The notes below the pieces were generated by a model. The model saw only the letters and a list, made by a program, of their open reading frames with translations. It did no database searches and was not told the origin of the DNA. A stretch of DNA of 34,837 nucleotides, from the IMG/VR virus record IMGVR_UViG_3300037502_000301, positions 1 through 34,837 of that record; one strand, given 5' to 3'. This document shows positions 11,455 to 20,315 of the stretch, one piece after another (the stretch's first letter is position 1; each line of letters begins with the position of its first letter). Origin of the DNA: a virus. A program made the translations under genes and the position numbers.

Positions 11455-11781
11455 ATGGAAACCAACAAAATACAGGAAAATATTGCCGCCGGACTTCCTC
11501 CCGCTGCTGGGATGGGTAGACCTAAAGGCGTTCCTAACAAGTCAACTGCTATCGTAAGAGAGGCTATTGCAAACCTGCTAGAGCGCAACTCTGAGCAGAT
11601 GGATGGCTGGCTTCAGCGGGTTGCCGAGGGTGATCCTGTAAACGGGATTAAACCAGCACCAGACAAGGCTCTGGACATCATGCAGAAGCTCTGCGAGTAC
11701 CACATCCCTAAACTGGCTAGAACTGAAGTAACTGGTAAAGACGAAGGCCCAGTACAGATTGCAGTCGGATGGCAGAAGTAA
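11455..11781 (+). CDS. Terminase small subunit candidate
   Basis: 108 residues with GMGRPKGVPNKSTAIVREAIANLLE near the N-terminus, a WLQRVAEGDP segment and a C-terminal LCEYHIPKLARTEVTGK. The basic GRPKGxPNK start followed by helices is common in proteins that directly precede large terminase genes. Small terminases bind the packaging site and regulate the motor. The assignment rests on position and this pattern. Overlaps terL by 13 bp. Confidence 0.6.
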   Translation: METNKIQENIAAGLPPAAGMGRPKGVPNKSTAIVREAIANLLERNSEQMDGWLQRVAEGDPVNGIKPAPDKALDIMQKLCEYHIPKLARTEVTGKDEGPVQIAVGWQK

Positions 11782-13037
11782 AGCAAGTCACTATTCCGTA
11801 CAGACCTCGTGAACAACAACTTATCTTGCATGAGAAGGTTGATGCTCACAGATTCAGCGTTGCGGTCTGCCATCGAAGATTCGGCAAGACTGTTGCAGCC
11901 ATCAACCAGCTTATTAAGGCTGCGATGGAGTGCGACAAGGAGTCCCCAAGGCTGGCTTACATCGCCCCAACCTACACCCAGGCCAAGCGAGTAGCATGGG
12001 ACTACTTACTCAAGTACACAGCACCACTAGAAGCAAGACCAAACATCACGGAGTTGCGGGTAGATTTCTGGGACAGAAGGATCTCTCTCTACGGAGCAGA
12101 CAATCCAGATTCTCTCCGAGGGATTTACCTAGACTTTGTAGTCCTCGACGAAGTTGGGGACATGAACCCAAAGATTTGGAATGAGATCATCCGACCTGCG
12201 CTGGCTGACAGACAAGGCAAAGCTCTCTTTATCGGAACGCCTAAGGGTGCGAACCATTTTAAGGATCTACGGGACAGGGCAGAGGCTGAAGAGGGCTGGA
12301 CGCTGCTGGAGTTCAAGGCATCGCAGACTGGGATCGTGGCTGAAGAAGAACTTAAAGCGGCCAAGAAAGAGATGGGCGACGACAAGTATGCCCAAGAGTT
12401 TGAGTGCAGTTTCCATGCAGCGGTCGAAGGTTCGTACTACGGGCAGATCCTCAATAAGGTCGAGGAAGACGGCCATGTATGCGAGATACAGAGAGATGAT
12501 CTCTGCAAGACATTTACGGCGTGGGATCTGGGAATGGGAGACTCCACGGCGATATGGGTGGCGCAGGTTGTGGGACAGGAAATCCGGCTCATGGATTACA
12601 TTGAGAACCACGGGCAAGGGCTTGACTGGTATGTTCGGGAACTCACGAATAGGGACTGGCATAAAGCCTCGCACCTCCTTCCTCACGATGTTGAAGTACG
12701 GGAGCTTGGTACGGGGAAGTCCAGACTTGAGGTTCTACGGAGTGCCGGTCTTGACTGTACGGTTCTACCTCGCTTGTCCGTGGATGACGGCATCCAGGCG
12801 GCGAGACGCATACTACCGAGATGTTGGTTCAACGTACCTGCGGTGAAACAAGGCTTAGACTGTCTGAGGAACTACAGGCGAGAATATGACGAGAAGCGAA
12901 GCGTATTTTATGACCGGCCTCTGCATGATTGGTCTTCTCATGGCTCAGACGCTTTTCGCTACTTGGCTGTTGGCATCGACACGACTGACTCTGGCTGGAA
13001 CAAGCCTCTACCAATTAAAACCAACTGGATTGTATAA
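11769..13037 (+). CDS. terL: Terminase large subunit
   Basis: The DNA-packaging motor. The ATPase half has a variant Walker A, CHRRFGKT (34-41), and a Walker B, VVLDE (124-128), followed by the coupling segment IGTPKG (155-160). The RNase H-like nuclease half has TAWDLGMGDSTAIW with Asp253, and a late HDWSSHGSDAFRY motif with the third acidic residue. At 422 residues it is compact but complete. It cuts concatemers and drives DNA into the prohead formed by the portal next door. Confidence 0.95.
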   Translation: MAEVKQVTIPYRPREQQLILHEKVDAHRFSVAVCHRRFGKTVAAINQLIKAAMECDKESPRLAYIAPTYTQAKRVAWDYLLKYTAPLEARPNITELRVDFWDRRISLYGADNPDSLRGIYLDFVVLDEVGDMNPKIWNEIIRPALADRQGKALFIGTPKGANHFKDLRDRAEAEEGWTLLEFKASQTGIVAEEELKAAKKEMGDDKYAQEFECSFHAAVEGSYYGQILNKVEEDGHVCEIQRDDLCKTFTAWDLGMGDSTAIWVAQVVGQEIRLMDYIENHGQGLDWYVRELTNRDWHKASHLLPHDVEVRELGTGKSRLEVLRSAGLDCTVLPRLSVDDGIQAARRILPRCWFNVPAVKQGLDCLRNYRREYDEKRSVFYDRPLHDWSSHGSDAFRYLAVGIDTTDSGWNKPLPIKTNWIV

Positions 13038-15140
13038 ATGACCGAAATCGAACTCAAAGCAATAGTCCAAGCGGAAATCGACAACGCTATTGGCTATATC
13101 GAGACGGAGACCACAGAGGCCCGCCGTAAGGCCATCATGTACTACAACCGTGATGCCTATGGCAACGAAGTAGAGGGACGCTCTACCATCGTTACAGGCG
13201 AGGTTGCAGAGGCTGTAGACGGTGCGCTGCCTGCCCTGATGCGGGTGTTTACTCAGGGTGATGAGGTCGTCCAGTTTGAGCCTAATGGCCCTGGCGACGA
13301 AGAGAAGGCCAAGCAAGCAACGGAGTACTCGAACTGGGTGTTCTACAGGGATAACCCTGGTGTCTCCATCATGCACGACTGGTTCAAGGATGCCTTGCTC
13401 CAGAAGAACGGCATCATCAAGATTTACTGGAATGACGAAGAAGTAGTCAACACCGAGTCCTACATGGATCTGACCGAGGAAGAGTTAGCCCTCCTCCTTG
13501 CAGACGACCAGTATGAAATCGTAGAGCAGGAGCAGCGTCAGGTTGGCGAGGCACAGGTTCCTCCCAGCCCCGAAGAAATGATGATGGCTCAACAGTCTGG
13601 CGTGCCTCCTATGCCCCAGACCGTGCCTGTCTTTGCCTACGACGTAAAGGTCAAGAAGAAGGAAAACAAGGGTCGGGTCAAGATTGAGAACGTACCGCCC
13701 GAGGAGTTCATCATCTCCAAAAAGGGCCGGACTGTCTCTGACACACCCTTCTGCGCCCACCGTAAGCTCGTGACCCGTTCCGAACTGATCGCTATGGGCT
13801 TTGATGCGGACATCGTTGAAGACCTGCCCGCTAATACAGACTTGACCTTTACGCCTGAGCGCACGGCTCGATTCTCGCAGGGTGAGCAGCCTAGCGACTA
13901 CGAGACGATGGACAAGTCTATGCAGGAAGTAGAGGTCTTTGAGTGCTATATCCGCACCGACAAGGACGGAGACGGCATCGCTGAACTACGCAAGGTTATC
14001 TACGCTGGCAACGAGATTCTGGACGACGAAGAGATTGATTACGTTCCGTTCTGCTCAGTCTGTCCCTTCCCGCTGCCCCATAAGTTCTTTGGTCACTCGA
14101 TGGCTGACCGGACTATGGATCTTCAGCTCATCAAGTCTACAATTACCCGACAGATCCTTGACAACCTGTATCTGACGAACAACGCCCGTATCGCCGCTGT
14201 AGACGGGCAGGTGAACCTAGACGACCTGCTGACTGTCACACCTGGTGGGATAGTACGGGTCAAGAATCCTAACGCCCTGAACCCGATTACGGTTCCCCCC
14301 GTGGCTGGCCAGTCCTTCCCGATGCTCCAGTATATGGACGGCATCCAAGAGAAGCGCACAGGCATTTCTATGGCCTCTCAGGGGCTAGACCCCAACATCC
14401 TGCAAAACACGACGGCCACGGCTGTTGCTGCTATGCAGAACGCTGGTGCGGCCAAGATTGAACTAATCGCCCGTATCTTTGCGGAAACTGGTGTTCGGGA
14501 TATGTTTAAGAAGATCCTGCACCTTCTGTGCAAGTATCAGGATAAACCCCGTGTGATCCGTCTGCGGGGCAAGTATGTGGCTGTAGACCCCCGTGAGTGG
14601 TCTAACCAGTACGATATTACTGTGAACGTAGGCTTGGGAACGGGTAATCGTCAGGAGCAAATGGCGATGCTGGCAATGGTTCTTCAGAAACAGGAGCAGA
14701 TTCTTGGAACACAAGGAGTTAGTGGCCCATTGGTTGGCTTGGCACAATATCGATCCACGCTTGGCCGATTCATCGAAAGTGCTGGATTTAAGGACTCCTC
14801 GGAGTTCTTTAAAGAAGTTGGCCCCGAAGTTGAACAGCAGATGGCAGCGGCGGCGCAGCAACAACAACCCAACCCACAACTTCAAGCCGTCCTAGCCCAG
14901 GTGCAGGCCCAGATTCAAGCCGACCAAGCAAGGGCGCAGTCTGACATTCAGGTCGCCCAGGCTAAGGCCCAGGCAGACATCCAGTTGCAGAGAGAGAAAG
15001 CAGCCGCCCAGATTCAGTTGGAGCGTGAGAAGGCTCAAGCCCAACTAGAGTTGAAGGTTGCAGAGTTCCAAGCAGAGGCACAGATCAAAGCCGCTAAGGT
15101 TGGCGCAGAGATCACCTCTAATGTGCAGATCCCAGGATGA
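13038..15140 (+). CDS. Portal protein
   Basis: A 700-residue protein placed directly after terL, starting 1 base after its stop. It resembles podovirus portals of the P22/BPP-1 type: early VEGRSTIVTGEVAEAVDGAL, an acidic wing region, a MDLQLIKSTITRQILDNLY stem-like helix, and a conserved KRTGISMASQGLDPN segment. The last 100 residues are a Gln/Ala-rich coiled coil (repeats of QAQ and QLEREKA), probably the barrel inside the head. Twelve copies would form the vertex where tail and terminase dock. Confidence 0.88.
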   Translation: MTEIELKAIVQAEIDNAIGYIETETTEARRKAIMYYNRDAYGNEVEGRSTIVTGEVAEAVDGALPALMRVFTQGDEVVQFEPNGPGDEEKAKQATEYSNWVFYRDNPGVSIMHDWFKDALLQKNGIIKIYWNDEEVVNTESYMDLTEEELALLLADDQYEIVEQEQRQVGEAQVPPSPEEMMMAQQSGVPPMPQTVPVFAYDVKVKKKENKGRVKIENVPPEEFIISKKGRTVSDTPFCAHRKLVTRSELIAMGFDADIVEDLPANTDLTFTPERTARFSQGEQPSDYETMDKSMQEVEVFECYIRTDKDGDGIAELRKVIYAGNEILDDEEIDYVPFCSVCPFPLPHKFFGHSMADRTMDLQLIKSTITRQILDNLYLTNNARIAAVDGQVNLDDLLTVTPGGIVRVKNPNALNPITVPPVAGQSFPMLQYMDGIQEKRTGISMASQGLDPNILQNTTATAVAAMQNAGAAKIELIARIFAETGVRDMFKKILHLLCKYQDKPRVIRLRGKYVAVDPREWSNQYDITVNVGLGTGNRQEQMAMLAMVLQKQEQILGTQGVSGPLVGLAQYRSTLGRFIESAGFKDSSEFFKEVGPEVEQQMAAAAQQQQPNPQLQAVLAQVQAQIQADQARAQSDIQVAQAKAQADIQLQREKAAAQIQLEREKAQAQLELKVAEFQAEAQIKAAKVGAEITSNVQIPG

Positions 15141-15379
15141 TTGATATACCCAACAAGCAGGAACAAGCCGAGCGTCTCCTCAGAGACGAGTTCTTCCTAG
15201 CCGTTGTAAAATTACAACAAGATGGGTATATTTCGCTTATTCTCAACAGTTCTGAGGATGACGTAGAGGTGCGGGAACGCTCTCTCGTCAAATACAGGGC
15301 GATTGAGGAGTTCGTTGCGTCAATCGAGTCGATGGCTAAACAGAAGGACATTGACAAGAAACGCTGGAAAATTTTGTAA
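15137..15379 (+). CDS. Hypothetical protein between portal and scaffold (80 aa)
   Basis: ATGA overlap with the portal gene. The protein is helical and charged, with VRERSLVKYRAIEEF near the middle. Small proteins in this slot occur in related phages; their role is unknown to me. Confidence 0.65.
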   Translation: MIDIPNKQEQAERLLRDEFFLAVVKLQQDGYISLILNSSEDDVEVRERSLVKYRAIEEFVASIESMAKQKDIDKKRWKIL

Positions 15380-15396
15380 CTTTGTAAGGAGTCACA

Positions 15397-16359
15397 ATGG
15401 ACACCAACCCTAGTGGGAGTGCCAAAACCGTAGGTGAAGCAGCCAACGCCTTTCTAGGCTTGATGGGTGGTGAAGAGGAGGCGCAAGCCCAACCAGAAGC
15501 ACCAGCCGAAGAGATCATTGACGAGGTTGTTGAGCAGACCGAAATCCAAGAGGAACTGGACGAGGAAACCGAAGAGTACGAAGAGGAGCCTGAAGAGGAG
15601 CCGACCCCCACCTACCGAGTAAAGGTAGGCAAGGAGGAAGTCGACGTTCCGCTAGATGAGCTGCTCAAAGGGTATTCACGGACTGCTGACTACACCAAGA
15701 AGACCCAGGAACTGGCCGAAAACCGCAAGGCTGTAGAAGCGGAGAGGGCTAAGATCCAAGAGGCTTCACGACTCCGAGACCAGTATGCCGAGCGGTTGTC
15801 TGTCATTGAGCAGATGCTTAACCAGACCGAAAAGGCAGAAGATTTGTCCGTTCTGAAGGAAACCGACCCTATCGGCTATGCCGTGAAGGTTGCAGAACAG
15901 GCAGAACGAGAGAAACAACTGGCCGCCGTCCGTGCAGAACGACAGCGATTGGCCCAGCAGCAGCAGTCTGAGCAGAGCGAGAGGCTACAAGCCCACCTTG
16001 CAAGCGAGGCAGCAAAGTTGCGTGATGCCATCCCTGAGATGTCTGACGAGATCAAAGGCGAGACAGTAAAGCGAGAAATTCGTGATTTCGCCAAATCTAT
16101 TGGCTTTTCAGATCAAGAACTCGCTGCGGTGTACGACTCTCGTGCAGTCTTGACACTTTACAAGGCTATGCAGTACGACAAGCTGATGAAGGGCAAATCT
16201 GAGGCAACCAAGAAGGTTGTCCAGGCTCCGAAGATGCTTAAACCAGGGACTTCCACGCCAGAAGCGATGGAGACCGAACAAGTTAAGAAGATGCGTCAGC
16301 AACTCCGCAAGTCGGGGAACAAGAACGACGCAGCTCGTCTATTTGAACGCTTTTTATAA
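15397..16359 (+). CDS. Scaffolding protein candidate
   Basis: Three parts: a very acidic N-terminal third (many Glu, residues about 25-68), then YRVKVGKEEVDVPLDELLKGYSRTADYT (a short strand-turn motif often present in phage scaffolds), then a long Glu/Gln/Arg-rich coiled coil. The C-terminus is basic (KKMRQQLRKSGNK), as scaffolds have for capsid contact. Position directly before the capsid gene supports this. Length 320 aa. Confidence 0.8.
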   Translation: MDTNPSGSAKTVGEAANAFLGLMGGEEEAQAQPEAPAEEIIDEVVEQTEIQEELDEETEEYEEEPEEEPTPTYRVKVGKEEVDVPLDELLKGYSRTADYTKKTQELAENRKAVEAERAKIQEASRLRDQYAERLSVIEQMLNQTEKAEDLSVLKETDPIGYAVKVAEQAEREKQLAAVRAERQRLAQQQQSEQSERLQAHLASEAAKLRDAIPEMSDEIKGETVKREIRDFAKSIGFSDQELAAVYDSRAVLTLYKAMQYDKLMKGKSEATKKVVQAPKMLKPGTSTPEAMETEQVKKMRQQLRKSGNKNDAARLFERFL

Positions 16360-16370
16360 AAGGAATCGAA

Positions 16371-17327
16371 ATGCCTACATATACCGCTTTTACCGCCACG
16401 GGCCTCCGTGAAGACCTCCAGGACGTCATTTATGACATCTCCCCCCAAGACACGCCCGTCATGTCGTCCATCGGCAAGACCAAGGCTGCTGCTGTTAACC
16501 ACGAGTGGCTGAAGGATTCTCTGGCCGCTGCTACCACGGCTAACGCCGCTGTTGAAGGTGACGACGCTGTTGCCGCTACCCTGTCGCCCACGACTCGTGT
16601 TGGCAACTACACCCAGATCGTTTCCAAGACCGTTCAGGTTTCGGGTACTCTGGAAGCCGTCAACAAGGCTGGCCGTAAGTCTGAGAAGGCTTACCAGTTG
16701 GCTAAAGCCTCTGCTGAGATCAAGCGTGACATCGAGACCATCATCACGGCTAACCAAGCCAAGAACGCTGGTAACTTGTCTACCGCTCGTAAGATGGGTT
16801 CGCTCCTGTCCTACATCACCACGAACACCAACAAAGGCTCTGGCACTACTACTGCCGGTACTGATCCTACTGGTGACGGCTCCAACGTCCGTGGTGACGC
16901 TGACACGACCCGTACCTTTACTGAGACCATCCTCAAGGATGTCATTCAGCAAGTGTTTACGGAAGGTGGCACGCCCTCGCTGTTGGTCGTTCCTCCCGCT
17001 CTGAAGCAGACTGTTTCCGGCTTTACCGGCATCAGCCAGCATCGCATCAATTCTCAGGCTTCCGGCCAGATCACCATCCTCGGTGGTGCTGACCTGTACC
17101 AGTCTGACTTTGGTGTGGTTCAGATTGTCCCGAACCGCTTCATGCGTACTCGTGACGCTCTGGTTCTGGATCCTGAGTACGCTGCTCTGGCTTACCTGCG
17201 TCCCTTCCAGACCAATGATCTGGCTAAGACCGGTGACTCTGAGAAGACCCAGATCCTGGCCGAGCTGACCCTTGAGGTTCGCAACGAAGCCGCTCATGGC
17301 GGTGCTTTCGACCTGAAGCCTGCTTGA
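16371..17327 (+). CDS. Major capsid protein, SU10/DUF5309-like
   Basis: 318 residues. The start, FTATGLREDLQDVIYDISPQDTPVMS, then KAAAVNHEWLKDSLAAA, is characteristic of the SU10-type (DUF5309) major capsid proteins of the HK97 fold. A VGNYTQIVSKTVQVSGT segment follows. The codon use here is more strongly biased than in the flanking genes, as expected for the most abundant protein. A clear intrinsic terminator follows 22 bases after the stop. Confidence 0.88.
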   Translation: MPTYTAFTATGLREDLQDVIYDISPQDTPVMSSIGKTKAAAVNHEWLKDSLAAATTANAAVEGDDAVAATLSPTTRVGNYTQIVSKTVQVSGTLEAVNKAGRKSEKAYQLAKASAEIKRDIETIITANQAKNAGNLSTARKMGSLLSYITTNTNKGSGTTTAGTDPTGDGSNVRGDADTTRTFTETILKDVIQQVFTEGGTPSLLVVPPALKQTVSGFTGISQHRINSQASGQITILGGADLYQSDFGVVQIVPNRFMRTRDALVLDPEYAALAYLRPFQTNDLAKTGDSEKTQILAELTLEVRNEAAHGGAFDLKPA

Positions 17328-17349
17328 TAGGGTTGTAAAACTGTAGTAG

Positions 17350-17379
17350 AGTGGGGGTGGGCAACTGCCCCCACTTTTT
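17350..17379 (+). terminator. Intrinsic terminator after the capsid gene
   Basis: AGTGGGGG (17350-17357) pairs with CCCCCACT (17368-17375), and TTTTT follows. The loop is 10 bases. It would leave the capsid mRNA as a separate abundant species and reduce the expression of the tail genes. Confidence 0.85.
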
Positions 17380-17392
17380 CCATAGGGAATAA

Positions 17393-17713
17393 ATGAAAAA
17401 GATAATCCGTAAGGATGCGGACACGGGAACCGTGCAAACCGCTCACTGGGATGGAGATGGCGGTCTAATCATTGAGACCACGCAAGACATTTCCGAGATC
17501 ATCGAACAAAACAAGCGTGAATACGCAGCTACTGACCAGAACGCCAGATGGGGTGAATGGTCAAAGATAGGCTCCATTCCGCTGTCTGTCATACAAGACC
17601 TGAACCAACAAGGAATCCTACGAGGGTTCGCCGTCCTAGACCAGAAAAGGTTTAAGGAGTGGCTGAACAACCCCGATAACCGATTCTTTAGAACGAGGCC
17701 AGGACGAGTATGA
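17393..17713 (+). CDS. Conserved head-associated protein of unknown role (106 aa)
   Basis: The middle and end (WSKIGSIPLSVIQDLNQQG, then DNRFFRTRPGRV) are familiar as a conserved phage pattern found just after the capsid gene. The N-terminal part is charged. A head-completion or decoration role is suggested only by position. It overlaps the next gene by 4 bp. Confidence 0.65.
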   Translation: MKKIIRKDADTGTVQTAHWDGDGGLIIETTQDISEIIEQNKREYAATDQNARWGEWSKIGSIPLSVIQDLNQQGILRGFAVLDQKRFKEWLNNPDNRFFRTRPGRV

Positions 17714-18399
17714 AAGTTGGTATTTCCATCCCCAGCCGAGGGGACATGGATGTCGGCACGGGTTTTGACCTAGCGATCATGTGTGCTTATGACGCAAAGT
17801 ATCGAGAGGGCGAATTAGCAGTTTATTCTGTGGCTGGAACCCTGATATTTGACCAGCGAGAGAAGTTGGTAGAACACGCCTTAGAGGGCGATTGTGACTA
17901 CATTCTCTTTATTGACTCAGACATGAGGTTTCCAAAGAACACCCTAGACAGGCTTCTAAAGCACGACAAGCCTATCGTTGGGGTAAACGCTACAACAAGG
18001 ACTATCCCTGTTAAGCCGACTGCCAAGCAGTTGGAGATAGACGTAGAGAAGAAGGAAAACCGGTGGCATCCGGTGATCTCTAAGGGTAAGACAGGAATAG
18101 AGCAGATTACGGCCATTGGCTGCGGTGTGATGTTGGTGAAGGCAGAAGTCTTCAAGAACACTCCTAAACCTTGGTTCTGGTTTTATCAGATCCCAGGAGG
18201 CAAGACTTTAGGCGAGGATGTTCACTTCTGCATAGCCGCTGCTGATGCTGGTTTTGAGACATGGGTAGACCACGATCTGAGCCAAGAGATTGGTCACGTT
18301 GGCCAGTACACATACGGCTGGAAGGATATTATTTTAGATGGCACTGACAATATACAGCGACCTCAAAACGAGCGTAGCAAACTATCTAGGAAGAAGTGA
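17710..18399 (+). CDS. Glycosyltransferase (GT-A, DXD motif)
   Basis: The first strand KVGISIPS, the CDYILFIDSDMRFP segment with DSD at 69-71 (metal and nucleotide-sugar binding), a GVNATTR stretch and a late GEDVHFCIAAADAGF segment form a complete GT-A core. Enzymes of this type recur in phage structural operons. It may glycosylate virion proteins or host surface sugars. It overlaps the next gene by 62 bp; the last 20 residues are polar and may be an unselected extension. Confidence 0.82.
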   Translation: MKVGISIPSRGDMDVGTGFDLAIMCAYDAKYREGELAVYSVAGTLIFDQREKLVEHALEGDCDYILFIDSDMRFPKNTLDRLLKHDKPIVGVNATTRTIPVKPTAKQLEIDVEKKENRWHPVISKGKTGIEQITAIGCGVMLVKAEVFKNTPKPWFWFYQIPGGKTLGEDVHFCIAAADAGFETWVDHDLSQEIGHVGQYTYGWKDIILDGTDNIQRPQNERSKLSRKK

Positions 18400-18958
18400 C
18401 CTAACGTCACAGATCCCTGATTTCATTTCGCTTGCTGAGATTCGCCTAAATCGCTCTGTGCGGATTCGGCAGATGCTGAAGACCGCTACCGCTACGACTA
18501 CAGGCGGTGATCCTACTGTTGGCCTTCCTAGTGACTTCCTAGAGATCCGTGACCTTCACATTACTGGAAACCCTCGGACTCCTCTGACCTACTTGTCTCC
18601 ATCTGCGTTCTCAAGGGACGCACGGGCTGACGAGTCTGGACGGCCTGTGTTTTATACGATGCGAGGCGCAGAGTTTGAGCTGGCTCCGGCCCCTGATTCT
18701 ACCTACACGGTATCGATGCTGTATTACGCAAAACCCACGGCTTTGAGTGACGCAAACACCTCAAACGTGTTCATGGCTAACTGTGCAGATGCGCTACTTT
18801 ACGGTGCTTTGCTAGAGGCCGAGCCATACCTGATGAACGATGCAAGGCTCCAGGTATGGTCTAGTCTGTATAACAACGCAGTGGCTTCTCTGAACGACTC
18901 GGACGATGCTTCTGAGTATTCTGGTGTACCCCTTCAAATGTCTGTGACTACGAGGTAA
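18338..18958 (+). CDS. Head-tail adaptor-like protein
   Basis: 206 residues with YLGRSDLTSQIPDFISLAEIRLNR near the N-terminus, then LPSDFLEIRDLHI, FYTMRGAEFELAPAP and a helical C-terminus. This order is typical of podovirus adaptor proteins that bind below the portal ring. A GAAGGAT site sits upstream of the ATG, inside the glycosyltransferase gene. Confidence 0.65.
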   Translation: MALTIYSDLKTSVANYLGRSDLTSQIPDFISLAEIRLNRSVRIRQMLKTATATTTGGDPTVGLPSDFLEIRDLHITGNPRTPLTYLSPSAFSRDARADESGRPVFYTMRGAEFELAPAPDSTYTVSMLYYAKPTALSDANTSNVFMANCADALLYGALLEAEPYLMNDARLQVWSSLYNNAVASLNDSDDASEYSGVPLQMSVTTR

Positions 18959-18960
18959 CT

Positions 18961-19347
18961 ATGTCAGCACTATCTAACTATCTTGAGAACGCCCTGATGA
19001 ACGCAGTTCTCAACAACACTTCCTACACCTCTCCGACCACGACTTTCGTTGGCCTGTTTACTTCAGACCCTACGGATGCTGGCTCTGGAACTGAGGTATC
19101 TGGTGGTTCTTATGCTCGTCAGGCCGCTAGTTTTAGCGCAGCCTCACAGGGTAACTGCACCAATGACGCAGACATTACCTTCCCGCAGGCTGGTGCTAAC
19201 TGGGGAACCGTGACCCACTTTGGCCTCTATGATGCGGTTACTTCTGGGAACCTTTTGTTCCACGGTGCTTTGACTTCTTCTAAAGTTATTGAGACTGGCG
19301 ACATCTTCAAAATTGCCTCTAGCAATCTGAGTATCACCCTTGCTTAA
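18961..19347 (+). CDS. Tail-associated beta-rich protein
   Basis: 128 residues. The sequence contains YTSPTTTFVGLFTSDPTDAG, EVSGGSYARQA and HFGLYDAVTSGNLLFHGAL, features of a widespread phage tail/fibre-associated family. Beta-rich without charged helices. Stop and next ATG overlap as TAATG. Confidence 0.7.
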   Translation: MSALSNYLENALMNAVLNNTSYTSPTTTFVGLFTSDPTDAGSGTEVSGGSYARQAASFSAASQGNCTNDADITFPQAGANWGTVTHFGLYDAVTSGNLLFHGALTSSKVIETGDIFKIASSNLSITLA

Positions 19348-20315
19348 TGTATCTCACCCTAGAGCAGCTCGATTCATTTGGATCGCTTGATGACCTTCCA
19401 TTTAGCCTAGATGCAAACTGGACGGAAGACGGGATTTGTGGGCCATACCCACTAGAGCTGCTTGATTACTTTGGTTCACTAGATAGCCTAGCGTTTAGCC
19501 TAGATGATGCGATATGGGAGTCCACGACAACCTGTATCTTCCTGGCTAACTCATCTGTTACGGGTGCAGGCGCAACATCAATTGCAGGGATAAGGGAAAG
19601 AATAGCCGCCTCTAGCGTTTCCGGTGCTGGATCTGTAGAGATTTCAGGCCAGCGACAGAGAATCGGTGCTGCAAGTATTAACGGAACTGCTACGGTGTCC
19701 TTTGATGGATACCGGCAGAGATTCGGTGCTAGTTCGGTATCTGGTGCTGGATCGACATCGTTTGAGGCTTACAGAGTTAGATCCGCAGCATCTACGATAA
19801 GCGGAATAGGGTCTGTAACGGCTTTAGGTAGCCTGACACTTAGCGGTGCTAGTTCGGTGTCTGCGGCAGGCTCTATAAGCATTTCTGGTGTCAGGCAGAG
19901 GCTAGGTGCTTCTTCAGTAAGTGCGGCGGGTTCGGCAGAGTCCAACTCGCTAAGACTGCGGACTGGGGCTTCTAGCGTATCTGGTGCTGGTGCTATCAGT
20001 ATTACTGCCTACGGGATATTTGGCGGCTTTGGCTCTGTTTCTGGTAGTGCAATTGCCCTATCTGACGCAGAGGTGTCTATTTCTTCCTCCGGTAGTGCGA
20101 TTGGTAGTGCTACTGTAAGTGCGATTGGCTACATATACGGCGAGGAGTGGACGACCAGCGGTGTAGAGACAAACACCTGGTCAGATATATCAGCCGGTGA
20201 TAATACTTGGACTACTCAGTCTGTAGACGTAAACACTTGGTCAGACGCTGCTATTGATAGCAATGCGTGGACACAACAAACAACTGGAAATAACGCATGG
20301 CAACTACAAGGATAA
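19347..20315 (+). CDS. Repeat-rich Ser/Ala/Gly protein, probable adhesin or tail fibre
   Basis: Three zones are visible. Residues about 4-54 hold a doubled unit (DSFGSLDDLPFSLD, DYFGSLDSLAFSLDD). Residues about 65-250 hold a series of SSVSGAGS-like units about 18-21 residues apart, alternating with arginine-rich linkers such as QRQRIGA and VRQRLGA. The last 50 residues hold five N-x-W units (NTWSD, NTWTT, NTWSD, NAWTQ, NAWQ). Regular beta repeats suggest an elongated surface protein. It overlaps the next gene by 19 bp. No named family. Confidence 0.65.
   Translation: MYLTLEQLDSFGSLDDLPFSLDANWTEDGICGPYPLELLDYFGSLDSLAFSLDDAIWESTTTCIFLANSSVTGAGATSIAGIRERIAASSVSGAGSVEISGQRQRIGAASINGTATVSFDGYRQRFGASSVSGAGSTSFEAYRVRSAASTISGIGSVTALGSLTLSGASSVSAAGSISISGVRQRLGASSVSAAGSAESNSLRLRTGASSVSGAGAISITAYGIFGGFGSVSGSAIALSDAEVSISSSGSAIGSATVSAIGYIYGEEWTTSGVETNTWSDISAGDNTWTTQSVDVNTWSDAAIDSNAWTQQTTGNNAWQLQG

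Noticed and set aside
12181-12846. A 221-codon second frame inside the large terminase gene, same strand
   Set aside because: It contains no recognisable motif, is extremely rich in Arg and Ser, and starts in the middle of the gene. It shows that length alone does not prove a second frame, so the case at 4223-5116 rests on motifs and silent changes instead.
16296-17297. A 333-codon frame antisense to the major capsid gene
   Set aside because: The capsid gene has a strong third-base preference that removes stops from the antisense frame. The antisense product is a Gly/Ser/Val-rich sequence without motifs, and it has no ribosome site in context.
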